This document shows, one piece after another, positions 1-8,642 of a stretch of DNA of 64,000 bases. Position 1 is the stretch's first letter. The number at the start of each line of letters is the position of its first letter. The stretch is from Rhodobacterales bacterium HKCCE2091 (GTDB lineage Bacteria; Pseudomonadota; Alphaproteobacteria; Rhodobacterales; Rhodobacteraceae). Position numbers and translations under genes: made by a program. The notes under the pieces were generated by a model. The model was given only the letters and a program-made list of their open reading frames with translations, made no database searches and was not told where the DNA came from. The DNA is taken from contig WVSL01000014.1 of NCBI GenBank assembly GCA_015689685.1, positions 41,123-105,122 of the forward strand. Direction: 5' to 3'.

Positions 1-2
1 GG

Positions 3-521
3 GCGCACTGGGCCCGCGCGCTCGGCTGGCTGGCGATGGCGCTCGTCGATGTCGCGGCGCTGGTCGGCCCCGCGCGTTTCGCCCCGCTTCGGGCGCGGAC
101 CGAGCGGCTTCTGTCAGACATCGCAGCCCTGCGGCGGCCGGACGGGCTGTGGTTTCAGGTCATCGACCAGCCGGACCTGCAGGGCAATTACGAGGAAAGT
201 TCCGCCTCGGCGATGTTCGTCTACGCCCTTCTCGGTGCGCGGGACGCCGGGTTGAAGGCGCCGGTTCCGGCAGGGCTGTTCGACACGCTGGAGGCGCGGG
301 TGCTCCGCCCCCGGCCCGACGGCACGCCGGAAATGGCCGAGATCTGCCATGTCGCGGGCCTGGGCATGTACGGGAACCGGTTCCGCGACGGAACTGCCGA
401 CTACTACATCTCCGAAGCCCGGGTCGCCGACGACGCGAAGGGGGTCGGCCCTCTGATGATGGCCGCCGCGACGTCGACGGGCCGGGCCGGGGACCGCGCG
501 CGGGCGCTCGCCGGGGAATGA
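3..521 (+). CDS. GH105 unsaturated rhamnogalacturonyl hydrolase, C-terminal fragment
   Basis: The frame is open from the window edge, so the N-terminus and true start lie outside. The visible 172 residues begin with a tryptophan-rich motif (HWARALGWLAMALVD) like the WxRGxGW signature of YteR/RhiN-type hydrolases, and continue with a FQVIDQPD...NYEESSASAMF stretch typical of the end of the (alpha/alpha)6 barrel. The family removes the unsaturated sugar from pectin fragments made by lyases. The stop overlaps the start of the pectinesterase gene (ATGA), so the two are translationally coupled in a pectin-use operon. The ATG at 36 is internal and is not the start. Confidence 0.8.
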   Translation, partial: AHWARALGWLAMALVDVAALVGPARFAPLRARTERLLSDIAALRRPDGLWFQVIDQPDLQGNYEESSASAMFVYALLGARDAGLKAPVPAGLFDTLEARVLRPRPDGTPEMAEICHVAGLGMYGNRFRDGTADYYISEARVADDAKGVGPLMMAAATSTGRAGDRARALAGE

Positions 522-1750
522 CCGGCGGCCTCCCGCGTCCCGCGCCGGGGACCGCCGCGCCGCCTCACCGTGCGGCGGTTCTCGGGGACGGGTGGGACGG
601 CGCGGACGGTGCGCCGGACCTGCGGGTGGGGGACGATGTTCCGACCCTACAGGCGGCGGTCGACGCGGCGGGCGACATGCCGAAGTCCCGCGTCGTGATC
701 CAGGTTCCGCCCGGCCACCACGCGGGCCCGGTCCTTGTCCCCCCCGACGGCCCGAAGCTGACGATCCGCGGCCCCGGCGCCGGTCGTGCCGCGCTGGCGG
801 CACGGGTCGAGGCGCAGATGCCGGGCCTGGAATACGCCGCCCGCTACGGCGCGGCGTTCGACCGCGCGGCCCCCGCCACCCGCGACCTCTTTGCCCGCAT
901 CGCCGCGCGGGAACGGCTGACCACCGGGAACGCCGCCGTCCTGCGGATCGAGCGGGACGGTACCGTCGTCTCGGGGCTGACCATCCGCAACGACTACGCC
1001 TGCGACCGGCCGGAAGCCGCCCCTGCCGGCGCGGTGCCGGACGCGGATGGCCGCTACGCGGAGGGCCAGCACCAGGCGGTCGCCGTCCATGTCGCGGGCG
1101 CGGACCGGGTAAGGCTGACGGGGCTGCGGCTGTCGTCGTTCCAGGACACGCTCTACCTTCAGGCGCCGGGCCGGACGCTGGTCGAGACCTGCGAGATCGA
1201 GGGCGATGTCGACTTCATCTTCGGCGGCGGCACGGCGTGGTTCGAGGATTGCGAGATCCGGAGCCGGGGTCTGCGCGGGGCGCCATCCTGGGCGCTGGCC
1301 CCGTCAACGAACATCCGCGCGCCGCACGGCTTCGTCCTGTGCGCCTGCCGCTTCATCCATGACGGTGCCGAGGCGGGCCGCGACGGCGGCTTCTTCCTTG
1401 GCCGCCAGTGGTTCGAAGGGGTGCGCGCCACGCCCTACGGCACACCCGATGTGCCGGGGTACGTCGCCCGCGCCGCGGACCGAAACGTGTACCGCCCGCC
1501 CGAGGGACGGATCAGCCGCGCGACTTTGGAAGCGGTCGGAAAGGTCATGCTGGTCGGCTGCCGGATCGGCGGGCACGTCGATCCTGCCCGCCCGTGGGAC
1601 GACTGGGCTTCGGGCCGATGGTCCCCCCGCTTCCGCCCGGTGCAGGCCGGGGCGGGGGACTTCCTGCGATATCTCGGGAACTGGCTCGACCGGGAAGGGC
1701 TCGACTACGCCGACCTAGACCCGGACGAGGAGTGGCTCGTCATCCGCTAG
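518..1750 (+). CDS. Pectinesterase (CE8 family)
   Basis: 410 residues forming a right-handed beta-helix pectin methylesterase, which removes methyl esters from polygalacturonate. Recognisable motifs in order are GNAAVLRI, the QDTLY motif with catalytic Gln/Asp, GDVDFIFG with the second catalytic Asp, and LGRQW in place of the usual LGRPW with the catalytic Arg. I chose the ATG at 518 because it overlaps the upstream GH105 stop codon; the frame is open much further upstream but that part overlaps GH105. No clear signal peptide follows this start, which is odd for an enzyme that normally acts outside the cytoplasm; action on imported oligomers is one explanation. The gene overlaps the convergent chrR by four bases. 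Confidence 0.88.
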   Translation: MTGGLPRPAPGTAAPPHRAAVLGDGWDGADGAPDLRVGDDVPTLQAAVDAAGDMPKSRVVIQVPPGHHAGPVLVPPDGPKLTIRGPGAGRAALAARVEAQMPGLEYAARYGAAFDRAAPATRDLFARIAARERLTTGNAAVLRIERDGTVVSGLTIRNDYACDRPEAAPAGAVPDADGRYAEGQHQAVAVHVAGADRVRLTGLRLSSFQDTLYLQAPGRTLVETCEIEGDVDFIFGGGTAWFEDCEIRSRGLRGAPSWALAPSTNIRAPHGFVLCACRFIHDGAEAGRDGGFFLGRQWFEGVRATPYGTPDVPGYVARAADRNVYRPPEGRISRATLEAVGKVMLVGCRIGGHVDPARPWDDWASGRWSPRFRPVQAGAGDFLRYLGNWLDREGLDYADLDPDEEWLVIR

Positions 1751-2382
1751 ATGCGAAAGAACCGCTGCGCGAGGCGCGGCACGAGGCTCTTGAACCGCAG
1801 CGGCGCGTCGGTGGCGGCGAGGCAGATGCAGGGCAAGCCGTCGCCCGCAATCGGCAGGTGCACCATGTCGGCATCCGCGACCTCGAGATCCCCGACGCCG
1901 AAGCTGTCGCTTTCGTCGTGGAAGCTCCCTTGAAGCACGAGAGTCAGTTCCAGCCCGTTATGCCCGTGTTCCGGCACCGCCTCGCCCGGCGGGATGAACA
2001 GGAGCCGTGCGCTGCCGTCCGCGTCGTCGTGCAGGATGCTCTGCCGCACGCCCGGCCCGACCGAGCGCCAGCGCGGATCGCGGTCGCCGATGAGCTCCGC
2101 CAACGGGCCGGGATAGATGCCACGCCGGGCGGGGCGGGGCGGCGCGATCACGGTGTCGTCCAGCCGAGAAAGCACGGCGTCGCGCAGGCCCGGTGTCAGG
2201 TCCTCGGGCCCCGCGCCGTCGAGCGCGGCGCCGCCGAGCGCCTCTTCGGCACCCAGCGCGGCGCGGCAGGTATCGCACATCGAGACATGGGTCGCGACGA
2301 CCAGCTCGAACGGGTAGGGCAGCGCGCCGGTCGCGTAGTCGCGCAGCATCGCCTCGGGAACATGATGGCCGATCCCGGTCAT
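1747..2382 (-). CDS. chrR: ChrR-type zinc anti-sigma factor
   Basis: 211 residues. The N-terminal anti-sigma domain keeps the zinc ligands (His7 or His6, His32, Cys36, Cys39), the HxxxCxxC arrangement of Rhodobacter ChrR shifted by one. The C-terminal cupin domain keeps His139, His141, Glu145 and His175, matching the second metal site of ChrR. Established role: ChrR sequesters RpoE and releases it when singlet oxygen or related oxidants are sensed. Its start overlaps the rpoE stop (ATGA), so the pair is co-translated in a fixed ratio. All ligands of both sites are present, so a full sensing protein is expected. Confidence 0.95.
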   Translation of the reverse strand: MTGIGHHVPEAMLRDYATGALPYPFELVVATHVSMCDTCRAALGAEEALGGAALDGAGPEDLTPGLRDAVLSRLDDTVIAPPRPARRGIYPGPLAELIGDRDPRWRSVGPGVRQSILHDDADGSARLLFIPPGEAVPEHGHNGLELTLVLQGSFHDESDSFGVGDLEVADADMVHLPIAGDGLPCICLAATDAPLRFKSLVPRLAQRFFRI

Positions 2383-2933
2383 GGTCTTCTCAACTCCTTC
2401 AACTCGTGGCGGAGCCGCTCGATGCCGAGCCGAAGCCGTGACTTGATGGTGCCGAGGGGCAAACCGGTCGCGGCCTGGATCTCTGCATGGGTCAGCTCGC
2501 CGAAATAGGCGGTCTCGATGATCTGCCGCTGGTCCGGCCCGAGCGCCTGGAGCGCACGGCGGAGTTCGGCTGTTTCCTGTTCAAGTGCCAGCACCTGCGA
2601 CGCGTCCGGCGGGGCCTCCCCCTCGAGGTCCAGCGGCTCGGGCTCGGGCCGGGACTTGCGCCGGTGCAGGTCGATCTGGCGGTTGCGCGCGATGCGGTAG
2701 ATCCAGCCCGAAACCGGCGCACGGGCCGGGTCGAACTGGGCGGCCTTCTGCCAGACGGACAGCATCACGTCCTGAACGATGTCCTCGGCCTCGGCGGCGC
2801 TGGCCCCGCCACGCCGGACCGCCGCCTTGAGGCGCGGGGCGTAGTGGTCGAAGAGCCGCCCGAAGGCCACGCGGTCGCGCTTGTCGCGTACCGCGAGCAT
2901 CCACTTCGTCGGGTTGTCGGTATCGTCGTCCAT
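2379..2933 (-). CDS. rpoE: ECF sigma factor RpoE (ECF11/Rhodobacter type)
   Basis: 184 residues with region 2 (AEDIVQDVMLSVWQKAAQF, region 2.4 GWIYRIARNRQID) and region 4 (THAEIQAATGLPLGTIKSRL). It directs RNA polymerase to singlet-oxygen stress promoters and is held by the ChrR encoded next. The start at 2933 (MDDDTDN) was chosen because it gives the family length, has a GGTGGGG ribosome-binding site, and because an in-frame ATG at 3032 would sit at the predicted transcription start. Autoregulated through the RpoE-like promoter at 3038-3066. Confidence 0.95.
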   Translation of the reverse strand: MDDDTDNPTKWMLAVRDKRDRVAFGRLFDHYAPRLKAAVRRGGASAAEAEDIVQDVMLSVWQKAAQFDPARAPVSGWIYRIARNRQIDLHRRKSRPEPEPLDLEGEAPPDASQVLALEQETAELRRALQALGPDQRQIIETAYFGELTHAEIQAATGLPLGTIKSRLRLGIERLRHELKELRRP

Positions 2934-3037
2934 CCGTGCCCCACCCGGGCCGCACGACCCGTACCACGGCGGCTGCCCGCCCGCGGGCGCCGCGGATTCG
3001 ACTGTTTCAGCGATGGACGTGTCGATCAACATGTGAG

Positions 3038-3066
3038 GTCTACGCGCCGCGCGCGCAGCCGGATCA
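3038..3066 (-). promoter_or_regulatory. RpoE-dependent promoter of rpoE-chrR
   Basis: On the minus strand TGATCC (3066-3061) is followed after exactly 18 bases by TAGAC (3042-3038). This matches the Rhodobacter RpoE consensus TGATCC-N18-TAAGA except in the less constrained -10. It predicts a start near 3031 and a leader of about 100 bases before rpoE. It implies positive autoregulation of the sigma factor. Confidence 0.8.
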
Positions 3067-3073
3067 AATAAAA

Positions 3074-3102
3074 TGATCCGGCCGGGCGCGGGGGGCGTAA
3101 CC
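3074..3102 (+). promoter_or_regulatory. RpoE-dependent promoter of the FAD oxidoreductase operon
   Basis: TGATCC at 3074-3079 is followed after exactly 18 bases by TAACC at 3098-3102. Together with the minus-strand promoter the two -35 boxes form a perfect dyad CCGGATCA / TGATCCGG separated by seven bases (AATAAAA, 3067-3073). The predicted start lies about 15 bases before the ATG at 3125, leaving a short leader that contains the AGGAG ribosome-binding site. Confidence 0.8.
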
Positions 3103-3124
3103 CCTCCCAAACAGGAGTGTTTCC

Positions 3125-4405
3125 ATGTCCTTCGACGCCGCCCCGGGCGGGGCCAAGCGGATCGCCGTCATCGGTGGCGGCATATCCGGCCTCGCCGCCG
3201 CCTACCTCTTGTCGCCGCGCAACCGCGTCACGCTGTTCGAGGCGGAGCCGCGGCTCGGAGGTCACGCGCGGACGGTGCTGGCGGGGCGACACGGGGAGAC
3301 CCCGGTGGATACCGGCTTCATCGTGTTCAACTACCAGAACTACCCGCACCTGACGGCGATGTTCGACGATCTCGGCGTCCCGGTCGCGAAAAGCTGCATG
3401 AGCTTCGGCGCCTCGATCGACGACGGCCGGGTGGAATACGGCCTGCGCGACCTGTCGACGCTGATGGTCCAACGGCGGAACGCACTTCGGCCCGGGTTCC
3501 TGAGGATGCTGCGCGACATCCTGCACTTCAACGCACGGGCGGAAACAGTGGTGTCGGACGACCGGATGACGGTCGAGGATCTCGTCGACCGGCTGAGGCT
3601 TGGCCGGTGGTTCCGCAACTATTACCTGATGCCGCTTTGCGGGGCGATCTGGTCGACGCCCGCGGAACAGGTCGGCCGCTTCCCGGCCCGTGCACTGGTG
3701 CAGTTCTTCCGCAACCACGCGCTGCTTAGCACGTACGGCCAGCACCAGTGGTGGACGGTCGATGGCGGCAGCATCGAGTATGTCCGCCGGCTGGAGGCGC
3801 GGCTGCGATCGGCCGGATGCGACCTGCGCACCGGGGCGCCCGTGGCGTCGGTCACCCGGCATCCCGGCGGCGTGACGGTTCGGCCCGTGGGCGGCGAGGC
3901 GGAAGTTTTCGACGAGGTCATCTTCGCCACCCATTCCGACCAGACCCTGCGCCTGCTCGCGGATGCCGGCCCGTGGGAGCGACGGGCGCTGTCGCGCATC
4001 CGCTACCAGGACAACCGCGTCGTCCTGCACCGCGACCCCGCGCTGATGCCGCGCCGCCGCGGCTGCTGGTCGAGCTGGGTCTACCAGGCCGATACCGGCG
4101 CCGCGCAGTCGCGGATCGGGGTGACCTACTGGATGAACCGGCTTCAGAACATCCCCGAAACCGACCCCCTGTTCGTGTCGCTGAACCCGTCCCGCGACAT
4201 CCCCGACGAGATGATCTACGACGACACAACTTTCAGCCACCCGGTCTACGACACCGCCGCCTTCGCGGCGCAGGGCGAGATCGAGGAGATGCAGGGGCTG
4301 AACCGGACATGGTTCGCAGGGGCCTGGACCGGCAACGGCTTTCACGAGGACGGTTTCGCCAGCGCGGTCCGGATCGCCCGTGCGATGGAACGGGTCCCGG
4401 CATGA
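3125..4405 (+). CDS. NAD(P)/FAD-dependent oxidoreductase (COG2907)
   Basis: 426 residues. An N-terminal dinucleotide-binding site (IAVIGGGISGLAAAYLL) followed by the GG-type motif (RLGGHARTV) marks an FAD-dependent amine-oxidase/desaturase-like fold. The C-terminus (TWFAGAWTGNGFHEDG) is the usual FAD-closing motif of this group. COG2907 proteins are found with DUF1365 and fatty-acid-modifying genes in the conserved RpoE-ChrR regulon of alphaproteobacteria, where related proteins act on membrane fatty acids under singlet-oxygen stress. That role is inferred here from context. A cyclopropane-fatty-acid-synthase-like gene often found in such operons is absent. The stop overlaps the next start (ATGA). 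Confidence 0.88.
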   Translation: MSFDAAPGGAKRIAVIGGGISGLAAAYLLSPRNRVTLFEAEPRLGGHARTVLAGRHGETPVDTGFIVFNYQNYPHLTAMFDDLGVPVAKSCMSFGASIDDGRVEYGLRDLSTLMVQRRNALRPGFLRMLRDILHFNARAETVVSDDRMTVEDLVDRLRLGRWFRNYYLMPLCGAIWSTPAEQVGRFPARALVQFFRNHALLSTYGQHQWWTVDGGSIEYVRRLEARLRSAGCDLRTGAPVASVTRHPGGVTVRPVGGEAEVFDEVIFATHSDQTLRLLADAGPWERRALSRIRYQDNRVVLHRDPALMPRRRGCWSSWVYQADTGAAQSRIGVTYWMNRLQNIPETDPLFVSLNPSRDIPDEMIYDDTTFSHPVYDTAAFAAQGEIEEMQGLNRTWFAGAWTGNGFHEDGFASAVRIARAMERVPA

Positions 4406-5160
4406 GCGGCTGGCCAGAACATGTCCCTGGCCAGACCGTCCACGCGAGGCGCGGATCGGTCTCGAACGCCTTCCGTTACGGGGTGGACTACCTGCTGATC
4501 GACCCCGACAGCGACAGGGGCCCGTGGTTCTTCTCCCGCAACCGGTTCAACCTCTTCGCCATCCACGACCGCGACCACGGCGGACCCCGCGGCGACGGCC
4601 GGGGCGCGTCCTGGGCGCGGGAGGTCTTCGTCGCGCGCGGTATCGCACCGGAGGCGTCCGACCGCGTGCTCCTGCTGACGCAGCCGCGTTTCCTCGGCAT
4701 CGGGTTCAACCCGGTCAGTTTCTGGCTGCTCCTGCGCGGGGACGACCTGCTCGCGGCGATCGCGGAGGTCAACAACACCTTCGGCGACCGGCATTCCTAC
4801 CTCTGCGCGCGCGATGATTTCGAGCCCATCGGGCCGGGCGACAGGGTTTCCGCCGCGAAGGTGTTCCACGTCTCGCCGTTCCAGGACATCGCGGGGCGGT
4901 ACCGGTTCGCGTTCCGGGTAAACGATGACCGTATCGCCATCGCCATCGGCCTGCGCGACGGAGACGGCGGGCTGCACGCCACGCTGACCGGCCCGCGGCG
5001 GCGGCTAACGTCCGGCGCGATCCTGTGGTCCGCGATCCGCCGCCCGTTCGGCGCCGCGCGGGTGGTGGCGCTGATCTACTGGCAGGCGCTGAGGCTGAAG
5101 CTCAAGCGCGTCCCCTACCGCAGCCGCCCCGCCCCGCCGGTCGAGGAGGTAAGCGGATGA
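4402..5160 (+). CDS. DUF1365 family protein
   Basis: 252 residues. The family signature is clear: GQTVHARRG near the start, FRYGVDYLLID, then LLTQPRFLGIGFNPVSFW and EVNNTFGDRHSY. No reaction is established for DUF1365, but it is a regular neighbour of COG2907 oxidoreductases and lipid-modifying genes in RpoE regulons. Starts inside the stop of the upstream gene and ends inside the start of the next one, so four genes form one tightly coupled operon. Confidence 0.88.
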   Translation: MSGWPEHVPGQTVHARRGSVSNAFRYGVDYLLIDPDSDRGPWFFSRNRFNLFAIHDRDHGGPRGDGRGASWAREVFVARGIAPEASDRVLLLTQPRFLGIGFNPVSFWLLLRGDDLLAAIAEVNNTFGDRHSYLCARDDFEPIGPGDRVSAAKVFHVSPFQDIAGRYRFAFRVNDDRIAIAIGLRDGDGGLHATLTGPRRRLTSGAILWSAIRRPFGAARVVALIYWQALRLKLKRVPYRSRPAPPVEEVSG

Positions 5161-5705
5161 CCTGGGTTGCCATCGCCGCGCTGGCCGTCCTCGCCCTGCT
5201 GCTGGTCCGGCGGCTGAGGTTCAGCTTCGCCGCGCAGCGGATCGACGACTGGACCAGAACCGGCCCGGCCTTCGACATCCGCGAGGTCCTGGCAGGCAGG
5301 ATGATTTCCGAGGGCGTGATCTACGGCCCCGACGGCCGCGTCGCCTCGCGCTTCGTGGCCGAGATGGAAGGGACGTGGGAGGGCAACACCGGCGTTCTGA
5401 CCGAGGAATTCAGCTACGCCGACGGGGGCACGCAGGCGCGGGAATGGCGGATCAGCCATGACGGCGGCGCGGGTTTCACAGCCGAGGCCGACGATCTCGT
5501 GGGGCCGGGCCGGGGGCGGCAGGCTGGCGGGGCCGTCCGGATGCGCTACCGTCTCAGGCTCGCCGAGGGCGCGGGGGGCCATGTGCTCGACGTGACCGAC
5601 TGGATGTACCTGATGGAGAACGGCACCGTGATGAACCGGTCCGAGATGCGAAAGTTCGGTGTCGTCGTGGCGGAACTCGTCGCCACGATCAGGCCGGTGG
5701 CATGA
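5157..5705 (+). CDS. DUF3833 family membrane-anchored protein
   Basis: 182 residues. A hydrophobic N-terminal segment (residues 3-16, VAIAALAVLALLLV) is followed by a lipocalin-like beta domain with FDIREVLAGR...SEGVIYGPDGRVASRF and a conserved DWMYLMENGTVMNRSEMRKFG end, which is the DUF3833 pattern. Likely anchored in the inner membrane with the domain in the periplasm. The start follows a strong GAGGAGG site and overlaps the DUF1365 stop. Function unknown; its place in the operon suggests lipid handling under oxidative stress. Confidence 0.82.
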   Translation: MTWVAIAALAVLALLLVRRLRFSFAAQRIDDWTRTGPAFDIREVLAGRMISEGVIYGPDGRVASRFVAEMEGTWEGNTGVLTEEFSYADGGTQAREWRISHDGGAGFTAEADDLVGPGRGRQAGGAVRMRYRLRLAEGAGGHVLDVTDWMYLMENGTVMNRSEMRKFGVVVAELVATIRPVA

Positions 5706-6436
5706 GCGGGTTCGCCGGCCAGACCTGGTGGATCGTGGGCGCGAGCGACGGTCTTGGCGCCGAAATCGCGCGGGCGCTGTCCCGCGAGGGCGCGACGCTG
5801 ATCCTCTCGGCCCGCAGCGCGGACAAGCTGAACGCGCTTGCCGACGAACTGGACGACGCCCACGCCCTGCCGGTCGACGTGACCGACACCGAATCCGTCG
5901 AAGCGGGGGTCGAGATCGCGGGCGACGCGGACGGGGTCGTCTGGACCGTGGGCCGCTACGAGCCGATGAGCGCCGGTAGCTGGGATGCGGAGGAAGGCAC
6001 CGCGATCGTCGATGTGAACTTCATGGGCGCGATGCGCCTCCTTGGCCGGGTGGTGCCCCGGATGGTGCGGCGCGGTCGCGGCCATGTCGTGCTGGTCGGC
6101 TCCCTGTCGGGCTATCGCGGCATCTCCGGCACGGTGGCCTACGGCGCCAGCAAGGCCGCGATCATGAGCCTCGCCGAGACCCTGCGCGCCGATACCGACG
6201 GGTCCGGGGTCAAGGTGCAGCTGGCCAATCCCGGCTTCATCCGCACCCGCCTGACCGAGAAGAACGACTTCCGGATGCCGCAGATCATGGAACCGGAGGA
6301 AGCTGCGGGCCACGTCATGGCGCTGATGCGGACGGACCGGTTCAAGGCGGATTTCCCGAAGCCGTTCGCGTGGCTGTTCACCTGGGGACGTCTGCTGCTG
6401 CCGCTGAGCCTGTTCCACCGGATCACGACCCGGTAG
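5702..6436 (+). CDS. Short-chain dehydrogenase/reductase of the RpoE operon
   Basis: 244 residues, classical SDR: a cofactor-binding VGASDGLGAEIA near residue 12, a catalytic Ser (VGSLSG) and an intact YGASK catalytic motif. Last gene of the operon driven from the promoter at 3074-3102; an SDR is also a member of the conserved singlet-oxygen regulon in Rhodobacter. Substrate unknown. The C-terminus ends with a hydrophobic segment (WLFTWGRLLLPLSLFH) that could bind membrane, consistent with a lipid substrate. Confidence 0.88.
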   Translation: MSGFAGQTWWIVGASDGLGAEIARALSREGATLILSARSADKLNALADELDDAHALPVDVTDTESVEAGVEIAGDADGVVWTVGRYEPMSAGSWDAEEGTAIVDVNFMGAMRLLGRVVPRMVRRGRGHVVLVGSLSGYRGISGTVAYGASKAAIMSLAETLRADTDGSGVKVQLANPGFIRTRLTEKNDFRMPQIMEPEEAAGHVMALMRTDRFKADFPKPFAWLFTWGRLLLPLSLFHRITTR

Positions 6437-6496
6437 GTGTGCGCGGCGCCGGGCATTGTCGGGCAGCGCGGAACAAGGCCGAAGGCAGCCGCGCAT

Positions 6497-6521
6497 CGTC
6501 GGGCCGCCCCCCGGCCCGGCG
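6497..6521. terminator. Hairpin between convergent SDR and oppF
   Basis: A ten-base-pair stem with one G-T pair (core GGGCCG / CGGCCC, loop CCCCC at 6507-6511) lies between the two convergent operons. There is no long T-run, so it is a candidate bidirectional or weak terminator. Confidence 0.45.
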
Positions 6522-6650
6522 ATTTGGCTGGCGTCTGGGCACAGCGGTGAGGATCGTCGGATTTGGCAGGCATAAAGTGCCATAGCGGGACGGTTCGGAT
6601 CGCCGTGCCGCGGCCCGTCGATGCGCGGCTTCGGGTCTGGATGGATGCGG

Positions 6651-7661
6651 CTACTTCGCCGTTTCTACCGCCTCCACCTCGTCATGATACGGGCAGGCCA
6701 CGTCATGCTTCGGCCCCGCCGGTTCCAGTGGCGGGCGGGCTTCGGCGCAGCTTTCACGGGCGATCGGGCAGCGGGTGCGGAAGACGCAGCCCGAGGGCGG
6801 GTTCATCGGCGACGGCAACTCGCCTTTCAGGATCGGCCGGTGGCGCGACTTCTCCAGCTTCGGATCGGGGATCGGCACCGAGGAGATCAGCGCCCGCGTA
6901 TAGGGATGCGCGGGCGTGGCCGTCACTGCCGCCGCGGGTCCGGTTTCCATGATCCGCCCCAGGTACATGACCGAGATCCGGTTCGAGACGTGGCGCACCA
7001 CCGACAGGTCATGGGCGATGAAGATCAGGCTGAGGCCCATCTCCTTCTGCAGCGCGCCGAGCAGGTTCACCACCTGCGCCTGCACCGACACGTCGAGCGC
7101 CGACACCGGCTCGTCGCAGATCACCAGCTCCGGCTCGGTGATGAGCGCGCGGGCGATGCCGATGCGCTGGCACTGGCCGCCGGAGAACTCGTGCGGGTAG
7201 CGGTTCTGCAGGTTCGGCAGGAGGCCCACCCGTTCCATCATTTCGCCCACGCGGCGGCGGCGGTCGGTGGCGCCGATCTCGGGGCGGTGGGTCGCCAGCG
7301 GCTCGGCGATGATCTGGCCCACGTTCATCCGCGGGTTCAGCGCCGCGAGCGGGTCCTGGAAGATCATCTGGACATGCCGGCCGTGGGCGCGGCGCTGCGC
7401 CGGGGTGTACTGGGTCAGGTCCTGCCCGCGCCACAGGACGCGGCCGCCCGCCGGGCGGATCGTGCCGACGATGGCGCGTGCGAGCGTCGACTTGCCGGAG
7501 CCGCTTTCCCCCACGAGGCCGAGCGTCTCGCCCCGCGCGAGCGTCAGGTCGGCCTTCGACACGGCCTGCAGGTAATGCGGCTTCGTCCACGGCAGTGCGC
7601 CGCGTTTCGGGATCGCGAAGGTGACGTCGAGCTTCTCGACCCGGAGCAGCGTCTCGCTCAT
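6651..7661 (-). CDS. oppF: Oligopeptide ABC transporter ATP-binding protein OppF
   Basis: 336 residues. Walker A GESGSGKST, signature motif FSGGQCQRIGIARAL and Walker B LVICDEPVSALD are intact. The C-terminus has the oligopeptide-transporter HPY domain with paired cysteines (SGCVFRTRCPIARESC). It hydrolyses ATP with OppD to drive peptide import. The start at 7661 has a strong GGAGGAGGT site and overlaps the oppD stop; earlier in-frame codons fall inside oppD. Confidence 0.92.
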   Translation of the reverse strand: MSETLLRVEKLDVTFAIPKRGALPWTKPHYLQAVSKADLTLARGETLGLVGESGSGKSTLARAIVGTIRPAGGRVLWRGQDLTQYTPAQRRAHGRHVQMIFQDPLAALNPRMNVGQIIAEPLATHRPEIGATDRRRRVGEMMERVGLLPNLQNRYPHEFSGGQCQRIGIARALITEPELVICDEPVSALDVSVQAQVVNLLGALQKEMGLSLIFIAHDLSVVRHVSNRISVMYLGRIMETGPAAAVTATPAHPYTRALISSVPIPDPKLEKSRHRPILKGELPSPMNPPSGCVFRTRCPIARESCAEARPPLEPAGPKHDVACPYHDEVEAVETAK

Positions 7662-8641
7662 GGCTTCACCTCCTCCGTCGGCGCGTGACAGGCGCGGACC
7701 CGGTCGCCGTCGAAGGGCACCAGCGGCGGCATCGTCTCGCGGCACGGCGGGTGGGCAAGTGGGCAGCGCGGGGCGAAGGGACAGCCGGGCGGCAGGCTCA
7801 GGAGGTCCGGAGGATCGCCGGGGATCGTCCGCAATTCGTCCTGCGCCACGTCGAGCCGGGGCACGGCGGCCAAGAGGCCGAGCGTGTAGGGATGCGACGG
7901 GGCCTCGAACAGCTTCTCGGTCGGCCCGGCCTCCATCACCCGGCCGCCGTACATGACCATCGTGCGTTCGCAGGCACCCGCGACGATGCCGAGATCGTGG
8001 GTGATGAGGATGATCGCGGTGCCGAACTCCGCGCGGATCTCCGACAGCAGCTCCATGATCTGCGCCTGCACCGTCACGTCGAGCGCAGTGGTGGGCTCGT
8101 CCGCGATCAGGAGCGCGGGGCGGCACAGGAGCGACATGGCGATCATGATCCGCTGGCGCATCCCGCCCGAAAACTCGTGCGGGTACATCGCCAGCCGGCT
8201 GGCGGCGTCGGGAATGCGCACCGCGTCCAGCATCGCGGCGGATTCCTTCATCGCCTCGCGCCGGGACATGCCCCGGTGCAGTTGCAGGACCTCGGCCATC
8301 TGCGTTCCGACGCGGAGGTAGGGGTTCAGCGAGGTCATCGGGTCCTGGAAGATCATCGAGACCCGCTGTGCCCGGACCTTGTTCAACTTCGAGTCCGGCA
8401 AATTCAGGATCTCGGACCCGTCGAGCATCACCGACCCCTCGGCCCGCCCGTTCTTCGCCAGGAGCCCGAGCATGGCGAAGGCGAGCTGCGTCTTGCCCGA
8501 GCCGCTTTCGCCCACCACCGCCAGCGTGTCGCCCGCGCCGACATCGAGCGAGATCCCGTTGACCGCGCCAAGCGCGCCGTCGGGCGTGTCGAAGGTCACC
8601 TTCAGGTCGCGGACCCGGAGAAGCGGTTTCGCGTCCGTCAT
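7658..8641 (-). CDS. oppD: Oligopeptide ABC transporter ATP-binding protein OppD
   Basis: 327 residues. Walker A GESGSGKTQ, signature FSGGMRQRIMIAMSL, Walker B LLIADEPTTALD and the C-terminal oligopeptide motif GCPFAPRCPLAHPPC are present. Start MTDAKPLLR at 8641 preferred, with AAGGAT upstream; a longer frame would run into oppC. Forms the ATPase pair with OppF. Confidence 0.92.
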   Translation of the reverse strand: MTDAKPLLRVRDLKVTFDTPDGALGAVNGISLDVGAGDTLAVVGESGSGKTQLAFAMLGLLAKNGRAEGSVMLDGSEILNLPDSKLNKVRAQRVSMIFQDPMTSLNPYLRVGTQMAEVLQLHRGMSRREAMKESAAMLDAVRIPDAASRLAMYPHEFSGGMRQRIMIAMSLLCRPALLIADEPTTALDVTVQAQIMELLSEIRAEFGTAIILITHDLGIVAGACERTMVMYGGRVMEAGPTEKLFEAPSHPYTLGLLAAVPRLDVAQDELRTIPGDPPDLLSLPPGCPFAPRCPLAHPPCRETMPPLVPFDGDRVRACHAPTEEVKP

Positions 8642-8642
8642 C

